DNA of 64,000 nucleotides, taken from Annona cherimola (taxonomy: Eukaryota > Streptophyta > Magnoliopsida > Magnoliales > Annonaceae). Where the stretch lies: assembly GCA_030490835.1 (NCBI GenBank), contig CM059973.1:62128008-62192007 (forward strand). Direction: 5' to 3'. This document shows, in pieces, positions 33,295 to 43,858 of the stretch. How positions within the stretch are numbered: the first letter of the stretch is position 1; every line of letters begins with the position of its first letter. The translations under genes were made by a program, and so were the position numbers. Below the pieces are notes generated by a model. That model did no database searches. It was not told the DNA's origin and saw only the letters and a program-made list of their open reading frames with translations.

Positions 33295-33976
33295 GCAATT
33301 CGTTGGGTTATTTGAATAGCAACCTAAATCTTAAAATTCAATTAAACTGGCTTGGATTTGAATTTTTCAAATATTTTAATATATATATTTGAATTACAAA
33401 ATTTATCTGAAATCTAAAAGGGAAACTCGTGCTCATGAGTTTGCCTTAACCTTAACTATAATCTTATTTATAAAATATAAATGTAAATATAAATAATAAA
33501 TCATATAAAAGAAAATATTAATACATATTCTACTTAAATTTAAGAAAAGTATAGTAAATTAATATATTTTAAAGAAAATTTATCTTCCGAAAAAAGATAA
33601 AAGAAAAAAATCAACAAATGTAAAAATTAATAACATAAATATAAATGAAAATTTATATAAGTTGCCTGTAACATAATTTCAACAAGACAAATAATAACAT
33701 AAACGTAAAGATAAATAATATAAAATATATAAATATAAAAAATATTATTGTAAAGATCAATAATATAAAATATATCAATACAAAAAATATTATTGCTCAA
33801 TTATACATATCATATATTTTATAAAGGAAATCTGTTCAAGTCTTTGGTGTTAGGATTTGTTTGAACCGTAACCCCATTTACAAAATCGATTTCCTCAGCA
33901 AGCCCGAAATACTGATTTTCCTTAGGTTAGGTGGGCCAAGTTAAATTTAACTTGGCTTAAATTGCACTCTTAAAAA
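33295..33976. mobile_element. hAT-like element relic (TAGGGGTGCAA family)
   Basis: It ends 'taaattgcactctta', a worn version of GTTGCACCCCTA, preceded by 'cttggcttaa'. 'ctcatgagtttgccttaacc' recalls the family's 'catgagcccgagttgc'. The left terminus cannot be fixed. Confidence 0.4.
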
Positions 33977-34177
33977 TCTATTATATTGTTAACATTCATT
34001 TTCAATTAAGAAAATACTATATATAAACTTAAAAATTGTTTGTTTAAAAAGTTTTAAAAAACCTAGACCTTTTCTGTCATGTCATCCACGTCGAATGTCC
34101 AGACAACGTCTCTGTCCAAACTTAAACCCTGTACATCCCGATCTACACATCCAACTGACTCACATAAACCAAATAAT

Positions 34178-34860
34178 TAGGTGTGCAACTTGGGTAGGGT
34201 ACCCATGAGTACCTACCGACCCGACCCTAATTTGGATAGGGTAAGGTACAAAATATTACTCATGAATATTGGTAGGGTAGAAAATATTACTCACCTCCTC
34301 AAATAGGGTACGGATAGTGCAGATACGTTGGTTAACCAGAACCGACCTGCATATGTACTCATATGGGTAATTAATTTGGTGAATAATTATATATATGTAT
34401 AATATATATTATATAGTTTGTATTATGCTTTGTCTTTGCATCTTATGTATACACATATTTTAACAAATTCGAATTTAAATGAATTTGGTAACTTGTGAAG
34501 TACAAATTTAAATGAATTTATATATGCGTCATTGACTTTCGAAAGACTCTTATAAATATGCTTGTGACTTATGATTATAATATATTAATAGTTTTAATGA
34601 CTAAGTCATGATGGTCTATACTTCATATTTTTATATAATAATATAAACAATAATATATATACTTATGATTTTAAAACACAAATGAGTATTATTTTACATT
34701 ATTTAAAATAACATGAAATTTTTTAAAAAATATTTAAGTATTAAAGGAACCAATTTGGAACCGAAACCGACCCTATGGGTAATAGGTAGGGTAGGATATA
34801 CTATGAACCGAACTGACAAATTGATAGGGTAAGGTAGGCCTTTTAAAAATACGTAGAGAA
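34178..34860. mobile_element. hAT-like element relic (TAGGTGTGCAACTTGGGTAGGG variant)
   Basis: The left end TAGGTGTGCAACTTGGGT matches the family terminus. Inside, 'accgacccgaccctaatttg' and near the right side 'accgaaaccgaccctatggg' form inverted subterminal runs. The right terminus has decayed and I see no target duplication. Confidence 0.5.
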
Positions 34861-34869
34861 CATATTTAG

Positions 34870-35394
34870 AATTAGGGTCTAGTATAATGAATATATTTGG
34901 GAAAAGCCTATTGATAAATGACTAAAAGATCAATCCACGGCTAGAGGCTACCCAAACTATTTTCATCGTGGCCTGATCGCGTAAGAGCCGTGTTTCCAAT
35001 CATACTGATGAAGAAATCTGATTAATTACTGCTCCACAAAACCATCATTAATGGGCTATGAGCTGGTGGATATTGACGGCTCAAATATTAAAAAAATAAT
35101 AAATAAATAAAAGAAGAAGGCAAAGACCCCATTTGCCTTGTGGGGACCTTTTCAATTCAATCATCCAAGTAGTCCACTACTTAAAAGCGTGAGATTGACA
35201 TATCGGTACGTTTCTAGAAGTTACTCTTGCTGCAGTATTTTGTGCCCATATTTCAGCCCGACTTTTTGTCTAGCCCGGAGCATCAAAATGATTTTAGATC
35301 TTACAAAAGGTGACGGACGAAGGATTTGACCAAGTCATACAAATTGTTCATTGGAAAAGCAAATTTCTTTTTAACGAGGATCCCATCCGTCCAG
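34870..35394. other. Intergenic, no feature seen
   Basis: A 63-codon ORF at 35138 has no recognisable family. Nothing else is supported. Confidence 0.45.
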
Positions 35395-35690
35395 CCACGG
35401 TGCCTCTCTATAAAAATAATATAAATATATAGAAAGTGGTGTATTTAATCTAAAAATTAAGTTTTATTATTTTTAGGTATTTTTAAATACAATGTCATTT
35501 TCATAATTTTTCGAGGTAAAAATTACGAAAAGGTCCCTGTGTTTAAAAATAAAAAATACTTAAAAAGATTTTAAAATAGCGAAACTTGATTTTTAGGTTA
35601 AATATACTTAACTCTACACGTTTATTAAAAAAATCAAAAAAATAAAAAAACGGGTCCCCTAGCCGGATGGGATCAAGCCTCTACATTTTT
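35395..35690. mobile_element. Foldback element, GCACCCGGGTGC family, copy 5
   Basis: The left half 'gtatttaatctaaaaattaagttttatt...' is answered by '...gaaacttgatttttaggttaaatatac' about 140 bp on, around 'aatgtcattttcataatttt'. Termini are weakened ('cacggtgcctc' and 'ggtcccctagccgg'). Confidence 0.5.
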
Positions 35691-35952
35691 TTTATGACAA
35701 TTTTTACTTAACTGCCCATTTATGCCGTGCCCTTAAACTACTTATTGTTATCCACTCATGCACGAATACATTTGGCGAAATAAAAGGCCTCCAAGACCTA
35801 AAAATTGTGTTATCTCAGCAATAACAAAAATCCAAAGGAAGGTGTTCAAAGCAATTCCGTAGTTTAATGAATTAATGAATTTAGTTTGTAAGATTCAAAC
35901 CTTTAATGTGTCTACAGTTGCATGTTTAGTTAAAAATGTAATTACCATATGT

Positions 35953-36090
35953 CACGAGGGCATAGCTCAATTGGTTCACATTCTTAACCTATGTGCTAAA
36001 GATTTGGTTTGATACATTGCTAACTAAATCCATAATGAGGTTCAATATATGAACCTTTTAAATTGAAAAATTGCAACAACAAAAAAAAAA
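35953..36090 (+). mobile_element. tRNA-related SINE-like element (short)
   Basis: 'ggcatagctcaattggttca' resembles a tRNA 5' part with its A box, and 'tttggtttgatac' about 50 bp later resembles a B box. It ends in 'caacaacaaaaaaaaaaaa'. Its tail abuts the next SINE-like element. No target duplication is evident for this one. Confidence 0.5.
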
Positions 36091-36099
36091 AAGTTACTT

Positions 36100-36290
36100 A
36101 GGAGTAGCGCTAGTGTTAAGGGGCACAATCCCTTTAGCTATTGGTCATGGGTTCAAAACTGGGTAGGGGTTTAATTATGGGTTGGTGTGCCCCTTGTTAA
36201 ATTATGGAAACTTGTCTCTTTTGTATATCCTTTAAGCTAGATGAGATATGAAAATTACAATGGGTTAAGTTTATAAAATACATGTACCAT
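36100..36290 (+). mobile_element. tRNA-related SINE-like element with target duplication
   Basis: It begins 'aggagtagcgctagtgttaa', has a B-box-like 'gggttcaaaact' about 50 bp in, and ends 'taccataaaaaaa'. GTTACTT stands before it (36093-36099) and after it (36312-36318). The similarity extends through the preceding 'ttgcaa...aaaaaa', so the duplication is probably about 25 bp with A-run length changes. It inserted directly behind the A tail of the previous element. Confidence 0.6.
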
Positions 36291-36320
36291 AAAAAAATTG
36301 CAAAAAAAAATGTTACTTTA

Positions 36321-37371
36321 AGGTTTTTTTTTTTAAAAAAATAAATAAAAAAAAATCTGTGCGTTCTAAACTCTAGCAGTCGCTTTCATGTAGGGTTCGT
36401 CAGGTTTATCTTATAATGCAAGTGCCCCAGGCCCCCAAATCACAGCGTACTCACAATTATATCAATTTGCAAAATCTATATATACATATATACACATGCA
36501 TTGTAATAAACGTCAATAATTTGAATGTATCGTCTTTCTTATATATGCACTACACACCCTAATTAATGAGCCCAGCTCCAAAGTCCCAACACGCACTTCA
36601 GGTGTTAAGTGGTTGAACAAATCCTTCATTTAGTTTCCTGCAAGTAAGCCGTTCGAAACGAAAAAGCCACCATCTATCATGTTCACATTGGAGGTAACTT
36701 GTGCTTTTAGCTCCCTTTTGTAAGGCTATATGAAATCATGGCGAATTACTTGTATATCCACAAATTCTACCCTTAATTTCATTTATATTTATAAATTTTC
36801 GAAAATATCTTTTATACTTATGAATTTTCATTTTAATTCTACATGTACCTAAGTCATTAAAGAACATGAAAGGGAGTTATTAATCCCGATGAAATGATGA
36901 ATATGAGTATTTATAGTTGTGATTTTAAAGCTAAAAATTCATATTATAATAAACTTTTGTAGTTTTATAACAATAAAATAATATATTGTTTGAATAAGAA
37001 TCTTTAATTTTGAGCAAAACAACTTTAAATTATGTTAAAGTTTGGGCATATTTTTCATTTTACAAAGAACTAACGGTCCATTTAACGGATTTTTAATAGC
37101 ATGAATATAAGTAAATTTATAACGAAAATTTCTATGCACAAGAGGTATTTTTGAAAATTCATGAATATAAGTGAAATTATGGTAAAATACTTTAGAATAT
37201 ATAAAATTTGTCATTTAATAAGAAAAACCTCTATTAGAGAGATGTTGGGCATAACGAGTTTAAGAAACCAACTACTATTGGAAAGAGAATTTAAGACTCC
37301 CACCCTCTTTCTCAATTAAAAAGCAACAATTAACTAATATTGTCGTAGTAGCCGCAATATGATTTCATGAA
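36321..37371. other. Intergenic, no feature seen
   Basis: AT-rich. Direct inspection finds no gene or element ends. Confidence 0.5.
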
Positions 37372-37660
37372 CCCGGGTGAATTTAGTTTCAGTGCATCTG
37401 AGTGTATTTAACTTATTTTTATTAATTTTTGAAAATTATTTTTACAATATTATTAATATAACTGCATTTAACATATGTATAAATTTTTATCATTTTTGAA
37501 GATTTTTATATATTTATTTGGGATTTTTAAAATCAATTACATTTTAGTAATTTAAAATTACTCTAAAAATAATAAAAATTGATACACATATTAAATACAC
37601 TTTGATTAATTAAAACTTTTTTTAAAAATATAAGAAAATAAATATTTGCACCCGTATCCA
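37372..37660. mobile_element. Foldback element, GCACCCGGGTGC family, copy 6
   Basis: 'cccgggtgaatttagtttca' at the left leads into 'tgcatctgagtgtatttaac'. The interior 'attaatataactgcatttaa' and 'tacacatattaaatacactt' form the inverted arms around 'tcaattacattttagtaatt'. The right end is 'tttgcacccgtatcc'. Confidence 0.6.
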
Positions 37661-37666
37661 CAGCAG

Positions 37667-37846
37667 CAAGTGCAGTTGGATGCATGAAATCCTGTTCTCG
37701 AGCAGCCTGCCTTCTGGCGTGTACCTATACGTGAACTTGAAATATTGAATATTGTACAAGGCCGAAATTACGTCACTGACGTTGTTTTCTAGGTCCTCAT
37801 CTTGGACCGTCTGCATTCCTCTTTGTACGAACTTGAAGACAACTAG
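37667..37846 (-). pseudogene. Unrecognised coding-like fragment
   Basis: On the minus strand an open frame reads 'VFKFVQRGMQTVQDEDLENN', then 'VSDVISALYNIQYFKF', then 'RYTPEGRLLENR'. Composition is protein-like and GC is higher than in the surroundings. A stop lies just upstream, and the frame runs into a foldback element downstream. I do not recognise the family. It may be the surviving piece of a gene interrupted by that element, or chance. Confidence 0.3.
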
Positions 37847-38048
37847 GCTACGTGCACGCCTTCCCGACGCCTTTTACGGTCGTACGTAATGTTCTGCAAA
37901 TTATAGTTTTTCAAAAACAGACCCTCATGCATGTGAAATTTTATCATCATTAGAATTTTCGTACGTTGCAAAGTAGGCAATAAACTAAGGGTGAAAAACC
38001 TAGCTCTGCCTTAATTTCACTAACAGTTGGGACGATAATTTTGATTTA

Positions 38049-38329
38049 AGGTATGTTTGGTAATGGTTTAAAAATGTCAAGTTAAAACTTTTCAATTTAA
38101 AATTTTTTACTCTCCACAACTATTATATTTTTTAATTATTTTTTCACATTTTCCTATACAACTATTCTATTTTTCAATCATTTCTACACAACTACCCACA
38201 CAACTAACCTATCTATTTTAACTTTATTATCTTTACTTTTCATCATTACCCCTATCATATCACATCATTTGACAACTTTTACTCTTCAAAACTTTTCATA
38301 AAAAGTTTTATACATTCCCAAACACACCC
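38049..38329 (+). mobile_element. Tourist-like MITE, near-complete, 281 bp (reference copy)
   Basis: Ends AGGTATGTTTGG and CCAAACACACCC form an inverted repeat (10 of 12). TTA flanks both sides (38046-38048 and 38330-38332), the preferred target of PIF/Harbinger elements. The interior includes 'aactaacctatctattttaa' and 'cctatcatatcacatcattt'. There is no coding capacity. Confidence 0.8.
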
Positions 38330-39238
38330 TTAGAGACTTGTATTTCAATTATAAGGGGTGGATGGATCCACCATGTCCTGACCCGCTCTACCTGCAATAT
38401 ATATAAATTATTTTTATAAATCTTATAATTTACTAATGTGAATATTGTTTATTGAATAAAATGTTTAACTTTATGACTTATTAATATGAATATAATTTAT
38501 ATTAATGTACATTTAATTTTATAACTTGTTTATATAGATAAAGTTTTATTTCTTAATTGTATATATATTGTTCAAGTTATCTTATTCACATGATTTATTT
38601 AATAAAATATATTATCTATGTTGTTTATATGTTAGAAGAATGAATATTATTATTTTAATTATAATTCAAAATTTATATCAATATCTTTTTTAAGGTTGAT
38701 AGACGTATTTATCAAGGTTAAGTTGTAACCTAATTTATTAAAAAAATTTACTAATGCTTTGTTATGACAATTGTATTTTACTCGCTAAATAGTAAAATAT
38801 GAAAGCATTTAACTTTTAAAGTTATTATAAATATGAGTTTCTATTGATATGTATATAAATTTTTAAACTTTAACATGCATTTTCAACACAATTTTTTTTG
38901 TCCTGGTACTGATTTAAAACTAGCCCAAAGTTTCTTCTGAGACTTATTAAAGAAAGGTGGGAGTTGGCTGATTTTATCCCACCCAACATAAAAAGTAGGG
39001 TCAACAGAGATTTTTTTAAATGTAAAGTCAAGTTGGGCAAACCCCAACTCAGCCTCGATTTTCACTCCTATAAGGAACGTTTAAGATTTTTGCAAAACCA
39101 ACGCTATACTTGATATAGGAGTAAGTTGCATACAAGCAAAGCACCCTAAAAATATCTCGAATACTGGAAGTGAACGTCAGACAATTTAATGAGGATGTTC
39201 TTCCTTATTAAGCTGAAAAATAATAAATAAGAAAAGAA
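38330..39238. other. Intergenic, no feature seen
   Basis: AT-rich. 'cccacccaacat' and 'gttgggcaaaccccaactca' near 38980-39060 recall the pyrimidine-rich subterminal runs of hAT-like relics, but no ends were found. Confidence 0.4.
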
Positions 39239-39472
39239 GTGATAAAACTTTTGAATAAAAAGTTTTGACGTAAAAGTTTTTAAGATAATAAAAATGTTAT
39301 AATGTGGTAGGGTTAACGATGAGGAGTAAAAATAATAAAGTTAAAATAGATAGGTTAATTATATGAAAAATTGCGTAAAAATAATTGAAAAGGTAAAACA
39401 GTTATACAGGAAAATATTAAGAAATAATTTTAAAAATCATGTAGTTTAGAAATTTACTAAAAAATTTTGTCT
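39239..39472 (-). mobile_element. Tourist-like MITE family copy, decayed
   Basis: Reverse-sense landmarks are 'gataaaacttttgaataaaa', 'agttaaaatagataggttaa' and 'gaaataattttaaaaatcat'. Termini are eroded. The 'tttaagatctttgcaaaacc' that follows recurs before the element (39084), so the neighbourhood is itself partly duplicated. Confidence 0.55.
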
Positions 39473-40490
39473 TGCAAAGTAGGCAAAGCAAGTTTAAGAT
39501 CTTTGCAAAACCAACCCGATAGCTGATATACTGGTAAGTTGCGGACAAGAAGAGCGCCCTAAAAAGTTCTGAAATACTTCCATAAAAAATGTCTGAAATA
39601 CTAAAACTGAACTTAAGACAGCTTAATGAGGGTGCTCTTCCTTATAAAATTGAAAAATCATAAATACACAAAATAAGTTCATTTTGCAGGATAAGAAACT
39701 CACCGAGATCTATTTTTCAAAAAGTACAAGCATCAAAATTTAAGGAGGTTTATTTTGCAAAAACTCCCAATCAATCTCATGGTCGTTAGATCACTTATCT
39801 TTCTTGTTTCTTCCCCCGTTAACGAAACAACAAAAGGCTTTTTTTCATGCCCCCTGTTACATGCCAAATGAATTTAGAAGAGCTGTCATGATCTCAGCAT
39901 CCATTCTTTTAGGCCATTTCTTCCGTGGTTTTGGGTCGCAAGTGTTTGACAATTGTCCCAAAAAAAAAAAAAAAAAACCATTGATGTTCATTGCTTGATT
40001 GTACGTTGCCGTTTTCTAATTCACATCAGTCTTCTTTGCATCTCGCCGTCTGCTTGGAAAACCCAAATGCTGTTGACCATGACTTGAGAGATTGACCCTT
40101 GCTTGGGACGCTCGAAACTCGTCGCACATGCAGCTGGAAAAGGCACCTTCTTGTGAAGGCATAACTCATGTTCTGCAATTTCTTTCACTTTTTTTCCTTT
40201 TCTTTTTTTTTTTCGCTCTCTCATTTATGCTTTCCCTTGGTGAGCTCCATGACAGCTGGAAATACACACGGTTGCCACTGTCCGCCCAGATGGTCCCTCG
40301 GGGCTCGCTTGACATTCAACAAGCGTGGGATCTATAGTGGTGAGATTTGGCTGGCTGCGAACTGTTGGAATTATAATTTGCTAGAAATGATTGAATATTT
40401 ATGCAAGTAGGAAAGCTTTCCCACTTATGATGTTGAGATTTTGAAATAGATTTTTCGAAATCTAAACTGCTCGTTATATTTAATACATTT
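39473..40490. other. Intergenic, with a local segment repeat
   Basis: The segment 'taagatctttgcaaaaccaa...agttgcggacaagaagagcgccctaaaaa...aatactaaaactgaac' (39495-39660) repeats 39085-39225 with changes, a duplication on both sides of the decayed MITE. No gene is supported. ORFs at 39804-40410 have no family resemblance and use poly-T/A runs. Confidence 0.5.
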
Positions 40491-40762
40491 CGGTATGTTT
40501 GGCGAGAACAAAAAAATGCTAATTTAAAACTTTTCATTCTTCATAATTATTCTTTTTTAATAATTTCTTCATATCTTTCTATACAGATATCTTACTTTTC
40601 AATTATTTTTATATAACTACCTTCAAAACAAATATATATTTTAAATTTATTCTTTTTAATCCTAATCATTATTCATATCATATCACATTATTTTTTTCAA
40701 ATTCAAAAACTTTTATACAAAAAATTTTTTATCCAAAAATTTTATCACTCCCAAACACACCC
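40491..40762 (+). mobile_element. Tourist-like MITE, 272 bp
   Basis: Ends CGGTATGTTTGG and CCAAACACACCC, with TTT on both sides as a likely 3-bp duplication. The interior is as in the reference copy ('ttcaattatttttatataac', 'tcatatcacattattttttt'). Confidence 0.7.
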
Positions 40763-40774
40763 TTTGTTTTATTA

Positions 40775-41030
40775 TGCCATCAAAAATAATTTTCACTGGA
40801 ACTCTAAATCTAGTAAAAAAATGATATGTTTTGAAAGTGAATATATAACCATTATAAATTAATATAAATATAGTATACGAAAGTTTGTAATGTATAGTTT
40901 TTGAAATTATAAATGAATAAATATGGATAAATATGATAAATGGGTTATATTTTTGAAAAAATATTTTAAAATTAAAAATAAAAGGCAAGTATGGAGGATT
41001 CTCAGCTATGTAAGCATTGAATCATTCCTC
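40775..41030. mobile_element. MITE-like repeat, 16.5 kb family, reverse orientation
   Basis: It ends 'tatgtaagcattgaatcatt', the family terminus. The interior ('tatacgaaagtttgtaatgt', 'aaatgaataaatatggataa') is complementary to 16620-16700. The LINE at 41052 inserted just beyond this end. Confidence 0.55.
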
Positions 41031-41035
41031 AACTT

Positions 41036-41051
41036 GGAACTGTATGTCTTT
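41036..41051. repeat. Left 16-bp target duplication of the LINE
   Basis: GGAACTGTATGTCTTT at 41036-41051 recurs at 43013-43028 on the far side of the LINE, a perfect 16-bp direct repeat. Confidence 0.85.
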
Positions 41052-43012
41052 TTTTTTTTTTTTGATGAAAATGATTCTTCCCTATCCCAGCTCCCTGTCA
41101 TTGTTAAAGGATGGAGGGATAGAGGGATCCGTGTAATGCATTGCCAAAAAATTATCTGTACAAATGTTTGCCACAATGGCTTGGGGGGGTTCCCCCACCA
41201 AACGTAGCGATCCAAAAAAGAAACAGAAACAAAATCGGCTAAGGAATGTGCAACTCTGTTCCCTTGCCTTAATACATGAAGAGCCGAAAAAAGAGGTGAA
41301 TCTGCCAAAATAGATTTGATTTCCGCCACAACAAACCCCGCCGGCGATGAGACGGTAGAATCAGTCGACATGTAGTTGAAGAAGAGAAGAGAGTCGGTTT
41401 CAATCTGTACTTGGCCAAGGCCAAGATGGAGGACCCATTTTACTCTCATAAGAAACGCATTAGCTTCCATGAGTAACGGCTCTATTTCGCCTCTCTGCCG
41501 CCACCCTTTCGCCGCAATAAATAAACCACTCGAATCCCGAATGACCGCCGCAAAACCCGTATACATCCTGCCTCTATGTTTCCTAGCATCCACATTCATC
41601 TTGAACGCACCCATCGGCGGCTTAGTCCATCGGGGAGCAAGAGGTCGATCAATCGCCCCGTTGAGGAAAAGACGTTTTGCCCTCATGTGTTGCTCCATGA
41701 AATCATGACACCAATCGGGGATCTCCGCAAACTCCGGATTGTGCCCTTCCTCCATGAACCTGTTCTGCATAAACCACACCCGCCAACAGCAAAGAATAAA
41801 GAAAGTCAGGTCCTTGAGTCTGCAATTTTGAGTAAGAGATCTCAGCACATCCTATATAGACGTCCCCAGAGGGGTGAGCCATACAGCCCCAATCCACACT
41901 CCCCTCGTGCAGGCGCATCCCAAGAACAGGTGATTTGCATCCTCCACATAGGTCCTGCAAAACAAGCAAAGGGGGTCCACAGCAATACCCCTCCGCTGCA
42001 GATTCAACAGTGTTGGAAGAGCATTTTTGAATAATTTCCATCCAAAAATAAGGACCTTACTTGGGATCTTTGTCCTCCACACAGCCTGATAGATAGCTGC
42101 ATTCGAGGAGGTGTCGGGCATCGACGTGAGGAACCTGTAAGCTGATTTGACTGTGAAAACACCACTGGGTTCATGTTTCCAAAATAGAGCATCCTCCTCA
42201 ACTGATTGAGGGAGTGAGATTAAATTGATCTGCTGTCATCCATATTCACCCACTGCAGCCACCACAAGGTCCCTGTTCCACGAGTTTGTGTCCTCATTAA
42301 TAAAATGACTAACCATCATATCATCAGGAATCGATAAAGGGAGGGGACCCACCTTGGTCACCCATGAATCCATCCACTTGTCCATGAAAAAACGGACTCG
42401 TCTTCCATTACCAATTCGCCATCTACACCCCGACTAGATCGCATCTCTGGCTTTCAAAACACTCCTCCAAGTGAACGAATCAGAGGCTTTCTCCTGGCAT
42501 TGCCAAATGTCTGCATTTGGAAAATAACGGGCCTTGAGAATCTTGTGGCACAGGGAGCTGGTACGGGTTGATAACCTCCAAACTTGTTTTGCAAGAAGCG
42601 TCTTGTTAAAGCAGATAAAATCTCTGAAACCCAGCCCGCCAGATAACTTTGACTTGCACATTTCAGTCCAAGCAATCCAACTCATTTTGCGCTTGTTTCC
42701 CTGTTCGCCCCACTAGAACCTACTCAGCATACCATTGAGATCGTGACAAAAAGTCTTGGGCAGCAGAAAAATACTCATTGTGTACGACGAGATGACCTGG
42801 GCAACCGCCTTAATTAAGATCTCTTTTCCTCCCCATGATAGGAGCCTGCCCTTCCACCCTTGTACTATTTGCCAAATGCGCTCTTTGAGGTTCATGAACA
42901 ATCCCTTCTTGGTTCTACCCAGCTATGCTGGGAGCCCGAGGTAGTGCTGGAGCTCATTGCCCCTTGATCCCATCAGTTGGGTTATCTCCCGCCTTGTAGC
43001 ACAATCCATGTC
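41052..43012 (-). mobile_element. 5'-truncated LINE (L1-type), with 16-bp target duplication
   Basis: Minus-strand element of 1961 bp. Its 3' A tail is the T run at about 41052-41064. Reading 5' to 3' from 43012 it holds the last part of reverse transcriptase ('GSRGNELQHYLGLPA', 'RIWQIVQGWKGRLLSWGGKE', 'VISSYTMSIFLLPK'), then 'SWIAWTEMCKSKLSGGLGFR' and 'WRSVLKAR', then a zf-RVT domain ('YQAVWRTKIPSKVLIFGWKL', 'CLFCRTYVEDANHLFLGCA'), then an RNase H-like domain. Stops and frame changes break the frame, so it is inactive. The endonuclease and most of RT are missing, the usual result of incomplete target-primed reverse transcription. Confidence 0.9.
41188..41848 (-). pseudogene. LINE-encoded RNase H-like domain (RVT_3)
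   Basis: An open stretch within the LINE reads 'WTKPPMGAFKMNVDARKHRG', 'GFAAVIRDSSGLFIAAKGW', 'LLMEANAFLMRVKWVLHLGL', 'QIETDSLLFFNYM' and 'LRQGNRVAHSLADF'. This is the acidic-site order D..E..D..(H)xxAD of plant LINE-type RNase H. The first position keeps 'NVDA', the second 'EANA', the third 'ETDS', and the last 'AHSLAD'. So the catalytic pattern is visible even though the rest of the element is broken. Confidence 0.85.
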
Positions 43013-43028
43013 GGAACTGTATGTCTTT

Positions 43029-43601
43029 AATTGCAATACATTGTGACCTAATAAGAGACCGGAAAAATAGAACCTATTTACATTAGCTTATTACTGTTTG
43101 CTAGGCAGGAGTGCAAGCGTGAACGTGAATATGACGCGGAACCCATTAGATAATAGATAGGTTTTTGATAAGGTTAATAGATAGGTTAGGTTTCACTTTT
43201 GGTGCTAATATAAAAATTAAAGTACAATAGAATATTCCATGCCATGTGTACTCAGAAATTACATGCATTTAGCAATTATTTGCTATCAGTAAATACAGTT
43301 GTTTCCTTTATATTTCAATTTTCTTCTCAATGTAAAATTATATTTGCTTCATTTTTTTATCAAAATACGGTTGTTTCCTCTATATTTCTTTCTCTAAGAT
43401 AATATTTGTTTCATATTTTGGTTTTATGCGTCAATGATTGATTAGTTTTCTTCCGTGTATATTAAGCATTGGGCATCGATCCGACGTAAACGTTTGCATG
43501 ATTCGTTCTAAACTTTTTTTTAAAAAATTTTAATGCTAACTTGTGAGTCCGACATACATTTCTAATTAGATATAAAATTTTATCATTTTTTGATATGGGG
43601 T
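43029..43601. other. Intergenic, no feature seen
   Basis: Two similar short stretches ('gttgtttcctttatatttc' at 43299 and 'gttgtttcctctatatttc' at 43370) form a small local repeat. Otherwise nothing is supported. Confidence 0.45.
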
Positions 43602-43858
43602 ATTTGTTTACACCCGAAACATTTCAAATTAAAGTATTTTAATCTAAAATATTTCACTCTTCATAACTACCTTATTGTTTTAATTATTTCTCATTCCTCT
43701 TCATACAACTATCATATTTTTTAATTATTTTTACATAACTCTCATATATTTAACCTATCAATTTTACCTTTATTATCTTAACTTCTCATCATTACTCATA
43801 TCATACTACATCACTTTTCACATTTAAAAAACTTTTTATCACTTTCCAAACACACTCA
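43602..43858 (+). mobile_element. Tourist-like MITE family copy
   Basis: It runs from 'ggggtatttgtttacacccg' to 'cactttccaaacacactcat', with the usual interior ('cataactaccttattgtttt', 'catcattactcatatcatac'). Confidence 0.6.

Noticed and set aside
41376..42034. Plus-strand ORFs over the LINE
   Set aside because: Shadows of the minus-strand LINE protein, whose RNase H and zf-RVT motifs are clear.
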